The position numbers and the translations under genes are program-made. Shown piece after piece: positions 53,617 through 62,525 of a stretch of 64,000 bases of DNA. The stretch is taken from NCBI GenBank assembly GCA_963739985.1, contig CAVUCE010000008.1, forward strand, positions 186,001-250,000, written 5' to 3'. The notes beneath the pieces are model-generated. The model was not told where the DNA came from. It did not search any database and saw only the letters and a list, made by a program, of their open reading frames with translations. The first letter of the stretch is position 1; every line of letters starts with the position of its first letter. This DNA is from CAVUCE01 sp963739985. Lineage in GTDB: Bacteria > Bacteroidota > Ignavibacteria > Ignavibacteriales > Ignavibacteriaceae.

Positions 53617-54260
53617 TACTCGTCATTATCACTATCGATCAACAATTTTTCAACTGCAAATTTACTTTTTTCATAATCATATCCCCTGGAAGCGAGAAAA
53701 GTGAATAATTTTAATTTCAGTTTTTTAGGTTCAAGATCTCGATTCTTTAACGAATTGTATTTTTTTTTGGCTAGTTCAAAGGCATTATCCTTTATATCGG
53801 TATTTTCTAATAATTTTTCTAAGGTTTCTTTAATTATCTCCGCGGAAATTCCGCGTTTCATCAGCTCTGCTTTTACTTTGTTTTCTCCCCATAATTTTCG
53901 CGCAACATTTTCTTCGACAAATTGAGCCGCAAACTGTTCATCATTTAAATAACCTTTGCCTTTTAACTCAATAATGACCTCATCAATCAAATCTTGATCA
54001 TAATCTTTTTGTCTTAGCTTCAATTTTAATTCTGAAACAGAATGAAGCCGTCTACCTAAATATCTCCAGGCTCTTTTTTTTACAAAATGCCTCTGATTAT
54101 CTCTGACCAAAAGCAAAAAATGGTCTTCGGAAATTTCATCATTTTTCCTTAGACCACTTTTCAAAAAAACTTCATAAGATAAGAATAGTTTTTCATCGTT
54201 ATCAAGGTGAACCACTACATTTTCTTCATCCTTTTTTACTACTTTTAATATTCTCATCAA
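53613..54260 (-). CDS. recX: regulatory protein RecX
   Basis: A 215-residue RecX with repeated three-helix units (R-A-W-R-Y-L-G-R-R-L-H-S-V-S-E-L, K-G-Y-L-N-D-E-Q-F-A, S-R-G-Y-D-Y). It inhibits RecA filament extension. It starts 11 bases after the recA stop, in the usual recA-recX order. Confidence 0.93.
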   Translation of the reverse strand: MMRILKVVKKDEENVVVHLDNDEKLFLSYEVFLKSGLRKNDEISEDHFLLLVRDNQRHFVKKRAWRYLGRRLHSVSELKLKLRQKDYDQDLIDEVIIELKGKGYLNDEQFAAQFVEENVARKLWGENKVKAELMKRGISAEIIKETLEKLLENTDIKDNAFELAKKKYNSLKNRDLEPKKLKLKLFTFLASRGYDYEKSKFAVEKLLIDSDNDEY

Positions 54261-54271
54261 TACGATCTAAT

Positions 54272-55354
54272 TTACTTTGAAGACTTTTTATCTTTCGAAG
54301 ATGACTTATCATCTTTTTCTTCCTTTGATGCTTTAGCATCTTCTTCAGCCGGAATAATACCGAGCTTTGTTTTTACTTCTTTCTCAAGCTTCTTATACAT
54401 ATCGGGTAGTTCAAGCAACTTTTGTCTAAACTGTTCTCTTCCCTGAAATCTATCTTCATCATAAGAAAACCAAGCGCCGCTTTTTTTAACAACATTTAGA
54501 TTAACAGCCATATCCAGCAAATCACCGGATTTACTGATTCCTTCATTGTATAAAATATCAAATTCCACTTCTTTAAAAGGCGGTGCAACTTTACTTTTTA
54601 CAATTTTAACTCTTGTTCTGTTTCCGATAACATCTGTTCCGTCTTTAATGGCAGCAATTCTTCTTATATCCATCCTTAAAGAAGCATAAAACTTAAGTGC
54701 GTTACCGCCGGTTGTTGTTTCAGGACTTCCAAACATAACACCGATTTTGCTTCTCAACTGATTAATGAAAATAACAGATGTTTTTGATTTGGAAATTGCA
54801 CCGGTAAGTTTTCTTAAAGCTTGAGACATCAGCCTTGCTTGAACTGCCATTGTAGCATCTCCCATTTCGCCTTCAATTTCAGAACGCGGAACTAACGCGG
54901 CTACGGAATCGATTACAATCACATCCAAGGCATTACTTCTCACCAAAGTGTCCGTAATTTCCAAAGCCTGTTCACCAAAATCAGGTTGAGAAATAAGTAA
55001 ATTACTAGTATCAACGCCAAGTCTTTTTGCATAATTTACATCTAAAGCATGTTCAGCATCGATGAAAGCAGCTAAACCGCCCGCCTTTTGAGCTTCCGCA
55101 ACAACGTGAAGACACAAAGTAGTTTTACCGCTAGATTCAGGTCCATAGATTTCAGTTACTCGTCCACGCGGAACTCCACCTATTCCCAGAGCATGATCAA
55201 GTGAAAGAGCGCCGGTAGGAATTGATTCTACAGGATTGATAACACCATCTCCCAACTTCATTATCGATCCCTTACCGTATGTCTTTTCTATACTTGAAAT
55301 GGCATCTTCAATTATTTTTAACTTTTGTTCTTTTTCTTTTTCCGTATTCATCAT
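54272..55354 (-). CDS. recA: recombinase RecA
   Basis: ATP-dependent strand-exchange protein, 360 residues. Walker A G-P-E-S-S-G-K-T at residues 71-78, L1/L2 loops with E-G-E-M-G-D and F-I-N-Q-L-R-S-K-I-G-V-M-F-G, and a basic/acidic disordered C-terminal tail (K-A-S-K-E-E-K-D-D). Complete and of normal length. It overlaps thpR by four bases, so the chain cinA-thpR-recA-recX reads as one unit. Confidence 0.98.
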   Translation of the reverse strand: MMNTEKEKEQKLKIIEDAISSIEKTYGKGSIMKLGDGVINPVESIPTGALSLDHALGIGGVPRGRVTEIYGPESSGKTTLCLHVVAEAQKAGGLAAFIDAEHALDVNYAKRLGVDTSNLLISQPDFGEQALEITDTLVRSNALDVIVIDSVAALVPRSEIEGEMGDATMAVQARLMSQALRKLTGAISKSKTSVIFINQLRSKIGVMFGSPETTTGGNALKFYASLRMDIRRIAAIKDGTDVIGNRTRVKIVKSKVAPPFKEVEFDILYNEGISKSGDLLDMAVNLNVVKKSGAWFSYDEDRFQGREQFRQKLLELPDMYKKLEKEVKTKLGIIPAEEDAKASKEEKDDKSSSKDKKSSK

Positions 55355-55911
55355 TCCTCCAGTCGATTTAACTTATAGTTATTAATTTTTGTATAAACTG
55401 ATCCAGATTTTATTAATTCACTTTTAAATAACGTCACTGTATCAGTTTCAAATTCAATTTTAGGAAAATTAAATTGAGTAAATTTATCAATTATTTTATT
55501 GTCTTCTTTACCTTTAAACCTTTTAAGAGTTAAGTGAGGTGTAAATTTTCTTCTATCAGCAGCGATATTAAATTTAGTTAACTTTTGATTAACTTCTTCA
55601 ACTAATTTTTCTAAATTCTCATCTGCAGTCATACCAAGCCAGAGAATTTTAGGAAAATTATCTCTGTAAAAACATCCAAATTTTGTTAAGCTGCACTTGA
55701 TTTGTTTGGCTCTATTAATAAAATTCAAATCGTCGGAAATTTGAGAAACCAGATTATCTTCAACATCTCCGATAAATTTAAGAGTTAAGTGAATTTTATT
55801 TTCGGGTTCCCAACGAAAATTTGCCGGAACTCTGACAACCTCATCTCTGACATTTATAATTTTTTTTCTGATCTCATCCGGAATATTAAGAGCAACAAAT
55901 AACCTAGTCAT
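55351..55911 (-). CDS. thpR: RNA 2',3'-cyclic phosphodiesterase
   Basis: A 186-residue 2H-family enzyme (LigT/ThpR). Both catalytic H-x-T motifs are present: K-I-H-L-T-L-K-F near residue 40 and F-T-P-H-L-T-L-K-R near residue 125. It opens 2',3'-cyclic phosphates in RNA. Overlaps recA and cinA by four and eight bases, so it is translated in the same run. Confidence 0.93.
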   Translation of the reverse strand: MTRLFVALNIPDEIRKKIINVRDEVVRVPANFRWEPENKIHLTLKFIGDVEDNLVSQISDDLNFINRAKQIKCSLTKFGCFYRDNFPKILWLGMTADENLEKLVEEVNQKLTKFNIAADRRKFTPHLTLKRFKGKEDNKIIDKFTQFNFPKIEFETDTVTLFKSELIKSGSVYTKINNYKLNRLEE

Positions 55912-57160
55912 CGAATGAAATTCCGAGAAGATATCTTCTAATCAAATCTAGAGCAGCTTGCGTAGTTCTTTGTTTGTTGATCAATCTATCATCGCCGAAC
56001 ATAAATTTTTTAGCTGTGCACAATTTATCGTCGCACAAACCAATATAAACTAATCCAACAGGTTTATCAGTAGTTGCTCCGGTCGGTCCCATAATCCCGG
56101 TTACGGAAATTCCTATATCAGTTCCGCTAGTAGCTTTAATACCCTCTGCCATTTGTCTTGCTACTTCAAGACTAACAGCACCGTGAGAAGCGATATTATC
56201 TTCGTTAACTCTTAACAATTCAACTTTGGCACTATTGCTGTATGATATAACTCCGCGATCAAAATAGGAACTGCTTCCGCTAATGTTTGTTAATAAGTTA
56301 GAAAGATTTCCGCCTGTACATGATTCGGCTACAGAAATTGTTAATCCGCGTTCTTTGAGTAGCCTTGCAACAACTTCTTCGAGTAATTCGTTTTCTCTTG
56401 AAAATATAAATCTACCGACTTTTCCTCTAATTTTCTGCTCAATTTCTAACATCTTATTATTAGCTAACTCTTTGTCCTCATCGGTTACAGTAATTCTCAA
56501 CTTAACACCAAACTGGCTTGGTAAAAAAGCTAATTTAGCTCCATCTAAAAGCTCATCTAAATCACCTAATTTTTCATAAAGAAGGCTTTCTGGAATTCCT
56601 GTAGTATGAAGAGTATCGCGCAATGTTATAACTTTTTCTTCGGAAAGTAATTCAATAAGATTAGGAAGGATAAAATCCTTCATCATTGCTTTCATCTCAA
56701 AAGGAACACCGGGCATAACTACGAATGTTTTTTTATCTTTCTTTATCCACATTCCCGGTGCAGTACCTCTTTCGTTTCTAATAACTTCTGCAATCTCAGG
56801 AACCAATGCTTGGTCTTCGTTCACTTTACTTAGTTCTCTACCAAGTTTTTCAAAACGGGATTTTAGATCATCAAGAACTTCATCGCTTTTTACGAGTGAG
56901 GTATGAAAAAATTTTACTACACATTTTCTTGTAACATCATCGTGAGTTGGGCCTAATCCGCCTGTAACAATAACAATATCATTTTCATCAAGACAAGTTT
57001 TAAATTCTTTTAAAATATCATCTTCATTATCACGAACAACAGAAGTTTTTTTTACTTCAATCTGAATATTTGAAAGTTGTTCTCCAATGTATGCGGCGTT
57101 AGTATTTAAAGTTTGACCAATTAATATCTCATCGCCAATAGTAAGAATATGAGCATTCAT
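55904..57160 (-). CDS. cinA: CinA family protein (nicotinamide-nucleotide amidase domain)
   Basis: A 418-residue protein with an N-terminal MoCF-like domain (E-I-L-I-G-Q-T-L-N-T-N, V-T-G-G-L-G-P-T-H-D-D) and a C-terminal PncC amidase domain (A-E-S-C-T-G-G, G-V-I-S-Y-S-N, G-I-M-G-P-T-G). It processes NAD-derived nucleotides and often sits before recA, as here. Confidence 0.94.
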   Translation of the reverse strand: MNAHILTIGDEILIGQTLNTNAAYIGEQLSNIQIEVKKTSVVRDNEDDILKEFKTCLDENDIVIVTGGLGPTHDDVTRKCVVKFFHTSLVKSDEVLDDLKSRFEKLGRELSKVNEDQALVPEIAEVIRNERGTAPGMWIKKDKKTFVVMPGVPFEMKAMMKDFILPNLIELLSEEKVITLRDTLHTTGIPESLLYEKLGDLDELLDGAKLAFLPSQFGVKLRITVTDEDKELANNKMLEIEQKIRGKVGRFIFSRENELLEEVVARLLKERGLTISVAESCTGGNLSNLLTNISGSSSYFDRGVISYSNSAKVELLRVNEDNIASHGAVSLEVARQMAEGIKATSGTDIGISVTGIMGPTGATTDKPVGLVYIGLCDDKLCTAKKFMFGDDRLINKQRTTQAALDLIRRYLLGISFDD

Positions 57161-57178
57161 AAATTTCTCAAAATAGTT

Positions 57179-57637
57179 TTAAACATTTCCAATAAAATAC
57201 ACAACAATGTGGACGATGACCAAAGAGTAAAATCCTGCCATTACATCATCCATCATAATTCCCAATCCGCCTTTAAAATTTTCAAACTTACGAGCGGGAT
57301 ATGGTTTTATTATATCCAATATACGCCAAACTACAAAAGCCAAAGCTGATATTATAAGGCTTTTTGGCAAGAAGAGCAAAGAAATCCACATTCCCACGAC
57401 TTCATCAATTGTACATTCTGCGGGATCTTTACCATACTGCTTCTCAAATTTATCGCCGACGTAAATTCCGTAAAATGTAAAGATAAATATAGCCGGAATC
57501 AACACATAGGGAGTTTCGAAGCCTGGAATTGCGTAGATTAACAACGCAGCAAAACTTCCAAAGGTTCCGGAGGCGATTGGGATATATCCGGTATAAAAAC
57601 CGGATCCCAGCAGTTTTTCAATAAAATTAATTTTCAC
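57179..57637 (-). CDS. pgpA: phosphatidylglycerophosphatase A
   Basis: A 152-residue membrane enzyme removing phosphate from phosphatidylglycerol phosphate. G-T-F-G-S near residue 24 and the metal-binding D-E-V-V-G-M-W, P-Y-P-A-R-K-F and M-M-D-D-V-M-A-G are visible, with three to four hydrophobic segments. Next to pgsA, which makes its substrate; starts 18 bases upstream of cinA. Confidence 0.94.
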   Translation of the reverse strand: MKINFIEKLLGSGFYTGYIPIASGTFGSFAALLIYAIPGFETPYVLIPAIFIFTFYGIYVGDKFEKQYGKDPAECTIDEVVGMWISLLFLPKSLIISALAFVVWRILDIIKPYPARKFENFKGGLGIMMDDVMAGFYSLVIVHIVVYFIGNV

Positions 57638-58223
57638 GTTTAAACAAGTTTATTATTAAAAGTCTGTTGTTATAAAGATAGGTTATTCCAGAATGAAATG
57701 TAATTGCGGTTATAAATAACATTGTAAAATAAATGAAATGAGAATTCATCAATAATTTGAAAATAGCTTCGTTACCGTTAAAAATTTGAGATGTATTCAT
57801 TCCAACATAAACCAAAAGCAAATAATATAGAAATGCCATTTGAATAAAAGTCTTCCATTTAGCATAATAACTAGTTGGAAAAGATTGTCCTTTATAATCG
57901 GCATAAGCACGCAAACCGGTAATAATAAAATCGCGTAGAATAATTATAATAACCATCCATAATGGAATTACACCTAAAAAAACAAAACCGAAAAATGCAC
58001 CGGCAGTTAATATTTTATCGGCGAGAGGATCCCAAAATTTTCCCCATGAAGTTATGTAATTAAATTTACGAGCCAGCCAACCATCATACCAATCTGTGAG
58101 AGCCGCGATTATATAAACAAGAATAGAAATTTGTTTCAGCAACGGGTCTTCGGATAAAAATAAGAAAAGGAAAACAGGTGTAAGTATAATTCGTAATATG
58201 GTTAATTGATTAGGTAATACCAT
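57627..58223 (-). CDS. pgsA: CDP-diacylglycerol-glycerol-3-phosphate 3-phosphatidyltransferase
   Basis: A 198-residue integral membrane enzyme with the CDP-alcohol phosphotransferase motif D47-G-x2-A-R-x8-G-x3-D-x3-D69 complete, and about five hydrophobic segments. It makes phosphatidylglycerol phosphate, which PgpA (overlapping by 11 bases) dephosphorylates. Confidence 0.94.
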   Translation of the reverse strand: MVLPNQLTILRIILTPVFLFLFLSEDPLLKQISILVYIIAALTDWYDGWLARKFNYITSWGKFWDPLADKILTAGAFFGFVFLGVIPLWMVIIIILRDFIITGLRAYADYKGQSFPTSYYAKWKTFIQMAFLYYLLLVYVGMNTSQIFNGNEAIFKLLMNSHFIYFTMLFITAITFHSGITYLYNNRLLIINLFKREN

Positions 58224-58229
58224 AATTTA

Positions 58230-58526
58230 TCACAGATCTTTTGCGAGATTTTTTAGATAAGGATATTCGTAAATCCCGGTGCTGTGGCCGTCTTTCCATG
58301 TAATTTGAATAGCATAATTTCCGACAACTTCAATTTTGGATATAGTAATTTGATCTTGAAAGAACAACGGAATATAACTCTTGCTTTGTCCTTCCCTATT
58401 TGTTACGCATGTTGCACATGGACAAAGTCTTCTAAGTTTCTTTAAGTTTATTTTTATATCTGAATTATCATCCCAACGGATAGCCAAATCAACTTTATCG
58501 AGGATTTTAATCTGGACAGGATTCAT
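58230..58526 (-). CDS. DUF971 (gamma-butyrobetaine hydroxylase N-terminal-like) protein
   Basis: A 98-residue protein with L-R-R-L-C-P-C-A-T-C-V-T-N near residue 30, the Cys-rich site that binds zinc in the N-terminal domain of gamma-butyrobetaine hydroxylase, and W-K-D-G-H-S-T-G-I-Y near the end. Stand-alone DUF971 proteins are widespread, with an unsettled role in metal or iron-sulfur handling. It overlaps the purC stop by one base. Confidence 0.85.
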   Translation of the reverse strand: MNPVQIKILDKVDLAIRWDDNSDIKINLKKLRRLCPCATCVTNREGQSKSYIPLFFQDQITISKIEVVGNYAIQITWKDGHSTGIYEYPYLKNLAKDL

Positions 58527-59428
58527 TAAGCTAATTTTTCTCCCGTTAATTTATACAAAACTTCTAAATATTTTTCACCGGTTTTTTCAATTATTTCTTC
58601 CGGCAAGTGCGGCGGAGGCGGCTGTTTGTTAAAGTTAATCGATAATAAATAATCCCTAACAAACTGCTTGTCGTAACTTTCCTGAGCTCTTCCTTTTTCA
58701 TATTTATCCATCGGCCAAAATCTTGACGAATCAGGAGTTAATACTTCATCAACTAAAATTACTTTATCTTTATAAATACCAAATTCCATTTTAGTATCGG
58801 CAATAATGATACCTTTAGTTAATGCAAAATCAGCAGCTTTTTTATAAATATTAATTGCTGAATTTTTCATTTGTGCAATTGTATCAGCATCGGTTATTTT
58901 CTCGGCATCCGACAATGAAATATTTTCATCGTGCAATCCAATTTCAGCTTTTGTGGAAGGAGTGAAAATTGGTTCGGGTAATTTATCAGATTCAACTAAA
59001 CCTTCCGGTAAACTTATTCCGGAAATTTTACCATTCTTTTTATAATCGTTCCAGCCTGAACCTGAGATATAGCCTCTTACAATACATTCAATAGGAACAA
59101 CCTCAGCTTTTTTAACTAGCATAGATCTTCCTTGAAGCTCTTCAGCATATTCCGCACATTCTTTTGGAAATTCATCTACACTTGTAGATACAATATGATT
59201 TTGAATAACATCCTTCGAAAAGTTAAACCAGAATTCTGAAATTCTTGTGAGCACTTGCCCTTTAAAGGGAATTCCTTGTGCCATAATAACATCAAAAGCA
59301 GAAAGACGATCTGTTGAGACTATTAAAAAATATTCGCCAACGTCATAAATATCTCTAACTTTTCCTTTTTTTACTAGCTTTAGATTTGGAAAGTTTGTCT
59401 GAAGTATAATTTTGGGTTTCATAGTCAT
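58526..59428 (-). CDS. purC: phosphoribosylaminoimidazole-succinocarboxamide synthase
   Basis: A SAICAR synthetase of about 300 residues: K-G-K-V-R-D-I-Y-D near residue 24, S-T-D-R-L-S-A-F-D-V-I, V-E-C-I-V-R-G-Y near 115 and the D-E-V-L-T-P-D-S-S-R-F-W motif. The frame is open to a TTG at 59446, but the ATG at 59428 gives a better start and matches family length. First gene of the minus-strand run to recX. Confidence 0.95.
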   Translation of the reverse strand: MTMKPKIILQTNFPNLKLVKKGKVRDIYDVGEYFLIVSTDRLSAFDVIMAQGIPFKGQVLTRISEFWFNFSKDVIQNHIVSTSVDEFPKECAEYAEELQGRSMLVKKAEVVPIECIVRGYISGSGWNDYKKNGKISGISLPEGLVESDKLPEPIFTPSTKAEIGLHDENISLSDAEKITDADTIAQMKNSAINIYKKAADFALTKGIIIADTKMEFGIYKDKVILVDEVLTPDSSRFWPMDKYEKGRAQESYDKQFVRDYLLSINFNKQPPPPHLPEEIIEKTGEKYLEVLYKLTGEKLA

Positions 59429-59446
59429 CCGAAAGTTTATTAGCAA

Positions 59447-59791
59447 ATATAAAAACGGAATGACGATAATACAATAAATTCGTCATAATTAATTGGATTA
59501 ATGATTTTCAATAAATCAGATTTTATATACGATAATGTTCATCTCATATGGTAATAACGACTTGATATTATCATTTTTGAGAATTTTTTAACTCCTTAAT
59601 ATTATAAGCAAGAATTTAGAGAAGCAATATTTGTTGACAAACAATATTTTTAATAAAAATAATTACTGGCTGATTAAGAAGTTACATGGTACGTAAGTTG
59701 ATAAGATATATTGAATATTAATAAACAGAACTCTTATTAACTCTCAATTATTCTGATAAGGGATGGTCCACAAAGATAGAAGAGGTTTGTT
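59447..59791. other. intergenic stretch with a possible sigma-54 site
   Basis: About 340 A+T-rich bases with no ORF longer than a few codons. TGGTACG-TAAG-TTGAT at 59687-59702 resembles a -24/-12 element (listed separately). No RNA-gene signature is seen. Confidence 0.4.
59687..59702 (+). promoter_or_regulatory. possible sigma-54-type -24/-12 promoter
   Basis: TGGTACGTAAGTTGAT matches the TGGYACG-N4-TTGC consensus except for A in place of the C after TTG. It lies about 105 bases before the small membrane-protein gene. No enhancer-binding protein is encoded in the window. Confidence 0.35.
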
Positions 59792-59917
59792 ATGTTAGAA
59801 GTCATAATTATTTACGGTATCATCTCCACTGTTTCCATTGTAAGTCTATTGATCATAATGTTCTCTTCCCCGCTTGGCAAAGAGGATGAACAAGGATTTC
59901 ATGTAGTTGAAAGATAA
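59792..59917 (+). CDS. 41-residue single-span membrane protein
   Basis: A short reading frame with an AGAGG ribosome-binding site eight bases ahead of the ATG. Residues 4-25 form one hydrophobic helix (V-I-I-I-Y-G-I-I-S-T-V-S-I-V-S-L-L-I-I-M), followed by a polar tail S-P-L-G-K-E-D-E-Q-G. Family not recognised. It stands alone between purC and a receiver-domain gene that is read the other way. Confidence 0.6.
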   Translation: MLEVIIIYGIISTVSIVSLLIIMFSSPLGKEDEQGFHVVER

Positions 59918-59942
59918 ATTACTTTATCTATTCGTTATAAAT

Positions 59943-60350
59943 TTAGTTGATTGAACTACTCGACACTATTGCTCGGGATTTATCCAAAGCTAATTCAATC
60001 ATATCAAGTAAATCGAGTTTATCGAACGGTTTTGACAAATATCCCATTGCCGATGATTCAACAACTTTTCTAAGTATTTCATCATTATTGCTCGATGAAA
60101 TAAAAATTACCGGAATCCGATGTCGGCTGTGGATAACTTCCGCAATTTCAAAACTTGAAACTGATCCTTTAACATAAGTAGGCATAATTATTAAATCAGG
60201 TGTTTCAACTTCCGCCTTAAACACCGCTCTTTCCCCACTGGAAACTGTCGCAATAACATCATATTCAAGATCGTAAAGACTTTGAGTTAGTGAAGCGGTG
60301 GATGCATCGTCATTGTCAACGAGTAAAATTCTGGCTTTGTTATGCTGCAT
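59943..60350 (-). CDS. receiver-like domain protein lacking the phosphoacceptor Asp
   Basis: A 135-residue single receiver fold: I-L-L-V-D-N-D-D at residues 8-15 (acidic pocket), F-I-S-S-S near 84 and the conserved Lys107 in L-S-K-P-F. Where the phosphoacceptor Asp should end beta-3 (D-L-I-I-M-x) residue 57 is Pro (D-L-I-I-M-P-T-Y-V-K-G), so classical phosphorylation is not expected. It may act as a protein-interaction module. No kinase gene is next to it. Confidence 0.82.
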   Translation of the reverse strand: MQHNKARILLVDNDDASTASLTQSLYDLEYDVIATVSSGERAVFKAEVETPDLIIMPTYVKGSVSSFEIAEVIHSRHRIPVIFISSSNNDEILRKVVESSAMGYLSKPFDKLDLLDMIELALDKSRAIVSSSSIN

Positions 60351-60549
60351 ATAATGACCTTTCGGTTGAAATTATAACAAAAAAACTAGTTAGAATGCCC
60401 CTATTTTCTTAATCAAGAGAAGTGCCAAAGATAAAAACGCGTAATTGGTTTGAATTAAAGGACTTATTTTTAATATTTGTTAATTACTAAGAAATATTTA
60501 CGTACTGGTAAGAAATAAATACTTAGAAAATGGAGATTTTTACTAAGGT

Positions 60550-60711
60550 TTAAAGGAAATTTATTATGAAAAGCAGAAAGATTATTAAAACAAGAACTAC
60601 AATCAGTTTATAAGAAAATGTTTGCTGTGGAAATTCATAACCGCAAAACGGACAGATTTTATCTTTTGAATCTACTTCTAAGGCACAAGACGGACACTCT
60701 TTTTTACTCAA
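60550..60711 (-). CDS. 53-residue zinc-ribbon membrane protein
   Basis: A short gene from TTG with the zinc-ribbon pattern C-P-S-C (6-9) and C-P-F-C-G (20-24), then one membrane helix (residues about 35-53, LIVVLVLIIFLLFIINFL). GGTGA lies a few bases before the start. Such zinc-ribbon/TM proteins are common but uncharacterized. It is transcribed in the same direction as the beta-CASP gene, with a terminator between. Confidence 0.7.
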   Translation of the reverse strand: MSKKECPSCALEVDSKDKICPFCGYEFPQQTFSYKLIVVLVLIIFLLFIINFL

Positions 60712-60743
60712 ACGTTCACCAAATCATTTAATCAAAAAAAACA

Positions 60744-60766
60744 GATTCCCGCAAAATACGGGAATC
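60744..60766 (-). terminator. intrinsic terminator of the beta-CASP gene
   Basis: On the minus strand GATTCCCG-TATTTTG-CGGGAATC is followed by TGTTTTTTTT. It lies 45 bases after the stop of the metallo-hydrolase gene. Confidence 0.88.
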
Positions 60767-60810
60767 ATAAAAGATACTGTACAAATTTTAATTGACAAAA
60801 TCATCCCATT

Positions 60811-62208
60811 CTAAAGCTCAAAAATATCCTCCGATGCAGGGAAATGAACATTCTCATATCCCTTTTGTTTTAATTTTGCCATCAAAGGCATTGCTTGTTC
60901 TTGTTCTCCGTGAACCAAAAATATATGTTTCAATTTTTCCGGAGGATTGAATTTTAGATAATTTATTAGTTCATTCTGATCTGCATGCGCGGAGAAATAA
61001 TCCATTTTTTTAACCTGACTTTTTACTTTATAAGTTCCGCCAAGTATATTCACTTCGTTATGGCCGTCCATAATTTTTCTTGCAAGAGTATGTTCTGCGG
61101 CGTATCCAACAAATAAAATTAGATTTTTGGGATCCTGAATATTATTTGCAAGGTGATGCAAAATTCTTCCTGCTTCTGCCATTCCGGATGCAGATATAAT
61201 AATCATAGGTTCGGCTTTGTCATTCAATGCTTTAGAATCTTCAACATCTGTTATGTACTTAAGTCTTGAAAAGCCAAACGGATCTTGGTGTCCGTCTATA
61301 AAAATTCTATAAGTTTCTCTATCAAAACATTCAGGATGAGTACGAAAAACATCTGTTGCGCGAACTGCCAAAGGACTGTCAACATAAATCGGCATTTGTG
61401 GAATCCGTCCTTCTTCCCACAATTTATGAAGCATGTAAACAATAAGCTGAGTTCTTCCGACTGCGAAGGCAGGAATTATAATTTTACCGCCTCTTTCTGC
61501 AGTTTGTTTAACAGTCTGCGCAAATTCATCTTCAGCAGCATCAGTTACATCATGAAGTCGATTTCCGTATGTGCTTTCCATTATTAAAATATCAAGATCT
61601 CTTAGAAGATTTGGATCGTGAATAATCGGCATTTCTGATCTACCAATATCCCCGGAAAAACCTAATCTAGTTTTTTTACCTTTTTCTTCAATTTCTAAAA
61701 CAATTCCGGCTGAGCCAAGAATATGTCCGGCATCTCTATAAACAGCAGTAACTCCGGGCGCAACTTCTATAATTCTATCATACTGAATTCCGACAAAATG
61801 CTGCATTGCTGATTCAACATCGTCTTGTGTGTATAGAGGCTCAAAAAGTATTTTATTTTCTTTCGCTCTTTTTTTATTAACCCATTTAACATCTCTTTCT
61901 TGTAGATATGCAGAATCTCTGAGCATGATCTGACATAAATCTACGGTGGCAGCGGTAGTAAAAATGTGACCGTCAAAGCCATTCTTAACCAAACTTGGAA
62001 TGTTACCAGAATGGTCTATATGAGCATGAGAAAGTAAAAGTGTGTCAATTGATTCGGGGTCAAATTTAAAGTGCCTGTTAATTTCAAAAGCTTGTTTTCT
62101 GCGGCCTTGAAACATTCCGCAATCCAATAAAATTTTCTTTCCGTTTATACTTAGTAAATGCTGAGATCCTGTAACTGTTTGCGCGGCGCCAATGAATTGT
62201 ATCTTCAT
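60811..62208 (-). CDS. MBL-fold beta-CASP RNA-processing metallo-hydrolase
   Basis: A 465-residue metallo-beta-lactamase/beta-CASP protein. Metal site H61-A-H63-x-D65-H66 in L-S-H-A-H-I-D-H-S-G, further D in F-S-G-D-I-G-R-S, and H in F-S-A-H-A-D-Q-N-E-L near residue 405. The beta-CASP insert includes E-S-T-Y-G-N-R and P-A-F-A-V-G-R-T-Q. Related to archaeal/eukaryotic CPSF73-like exo/endonucleases rather than RNase J. Cytoplasmic, with a likely RNA substrate. An ATG start with GGAAGC ahead. Confidence 0.92.
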   Translation of the reverse strand: MKIQFIGAAQTVTGSQHLLSINGKKILLDCGMFQGRRKQAFEINRHFKFDPESIDTLLLSHAHIDHSGNIPSLVKNGFDGHIFTTAATVDLCQIMLRDSAYLQERDVKWVNKKRAKENKILFEPLYTQDDVESAMQHFVGIQYDRIIEVAPGVTAVYRDAGHILGSAGIVLEIEEKGKKTRLGFSGDIGRSEMPIIHDPNLLRDLDILIMESTYGNRLHDVTDAAEDEFAQTVKQTAERGGKIIIPAFAVGRTQLIVYMLHKLWEEGRIPQMPIYVDSPLAVRATDVFRTHPECFDRETYRIFIDGHQDPFGFSRLKYITDVEDSKALNDKAEPMIIISASGMAEAGRILHHLANNIQDPKNLILFVGYAAEHTLARKIMDGHNEVNILGGTYKVKSQVKKMDYFSAHADQNELINYLKFNPPEKLKHIFLVHGEQEQAMPLMAKLKQKGYENVHFPASEDIFEL

Positions 62209-62525
62209 AATTGCTTCCTTTTATGATAGTGTTTAGAAGCTTAAAGAAATGCTATACCTTTCTTGTAGGCAGATTTCAATAATTGAAATATAAACCGATC
62301 TATATTTAAATATTAAGAGAGTAATTTTCAATCTTTTTGAAAAATAATTTAATGGTAATCAATGAAGCAAATTTTATTTATTTGATAAAAGTGTTTTATC
62401 ATTTTAATAAAAGTTTAATCCTTTTTCAATCTCAATTTTTTCAATTATAAATTATAGTCTTATAATTAATCTCTGCACGATATTTGCAAATTGTTAATTT
62501 TATATACAAGCATCGGGACTGAATA
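62209..62525. other. divergent intergenic region, no gene seen
   Basis: About 317 bases, very A+T-rich, between divergent genes. It should hold both promoters, but no motif is clear enough to name. No RNA gene or hairpin of note. Confidence 0.5.
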
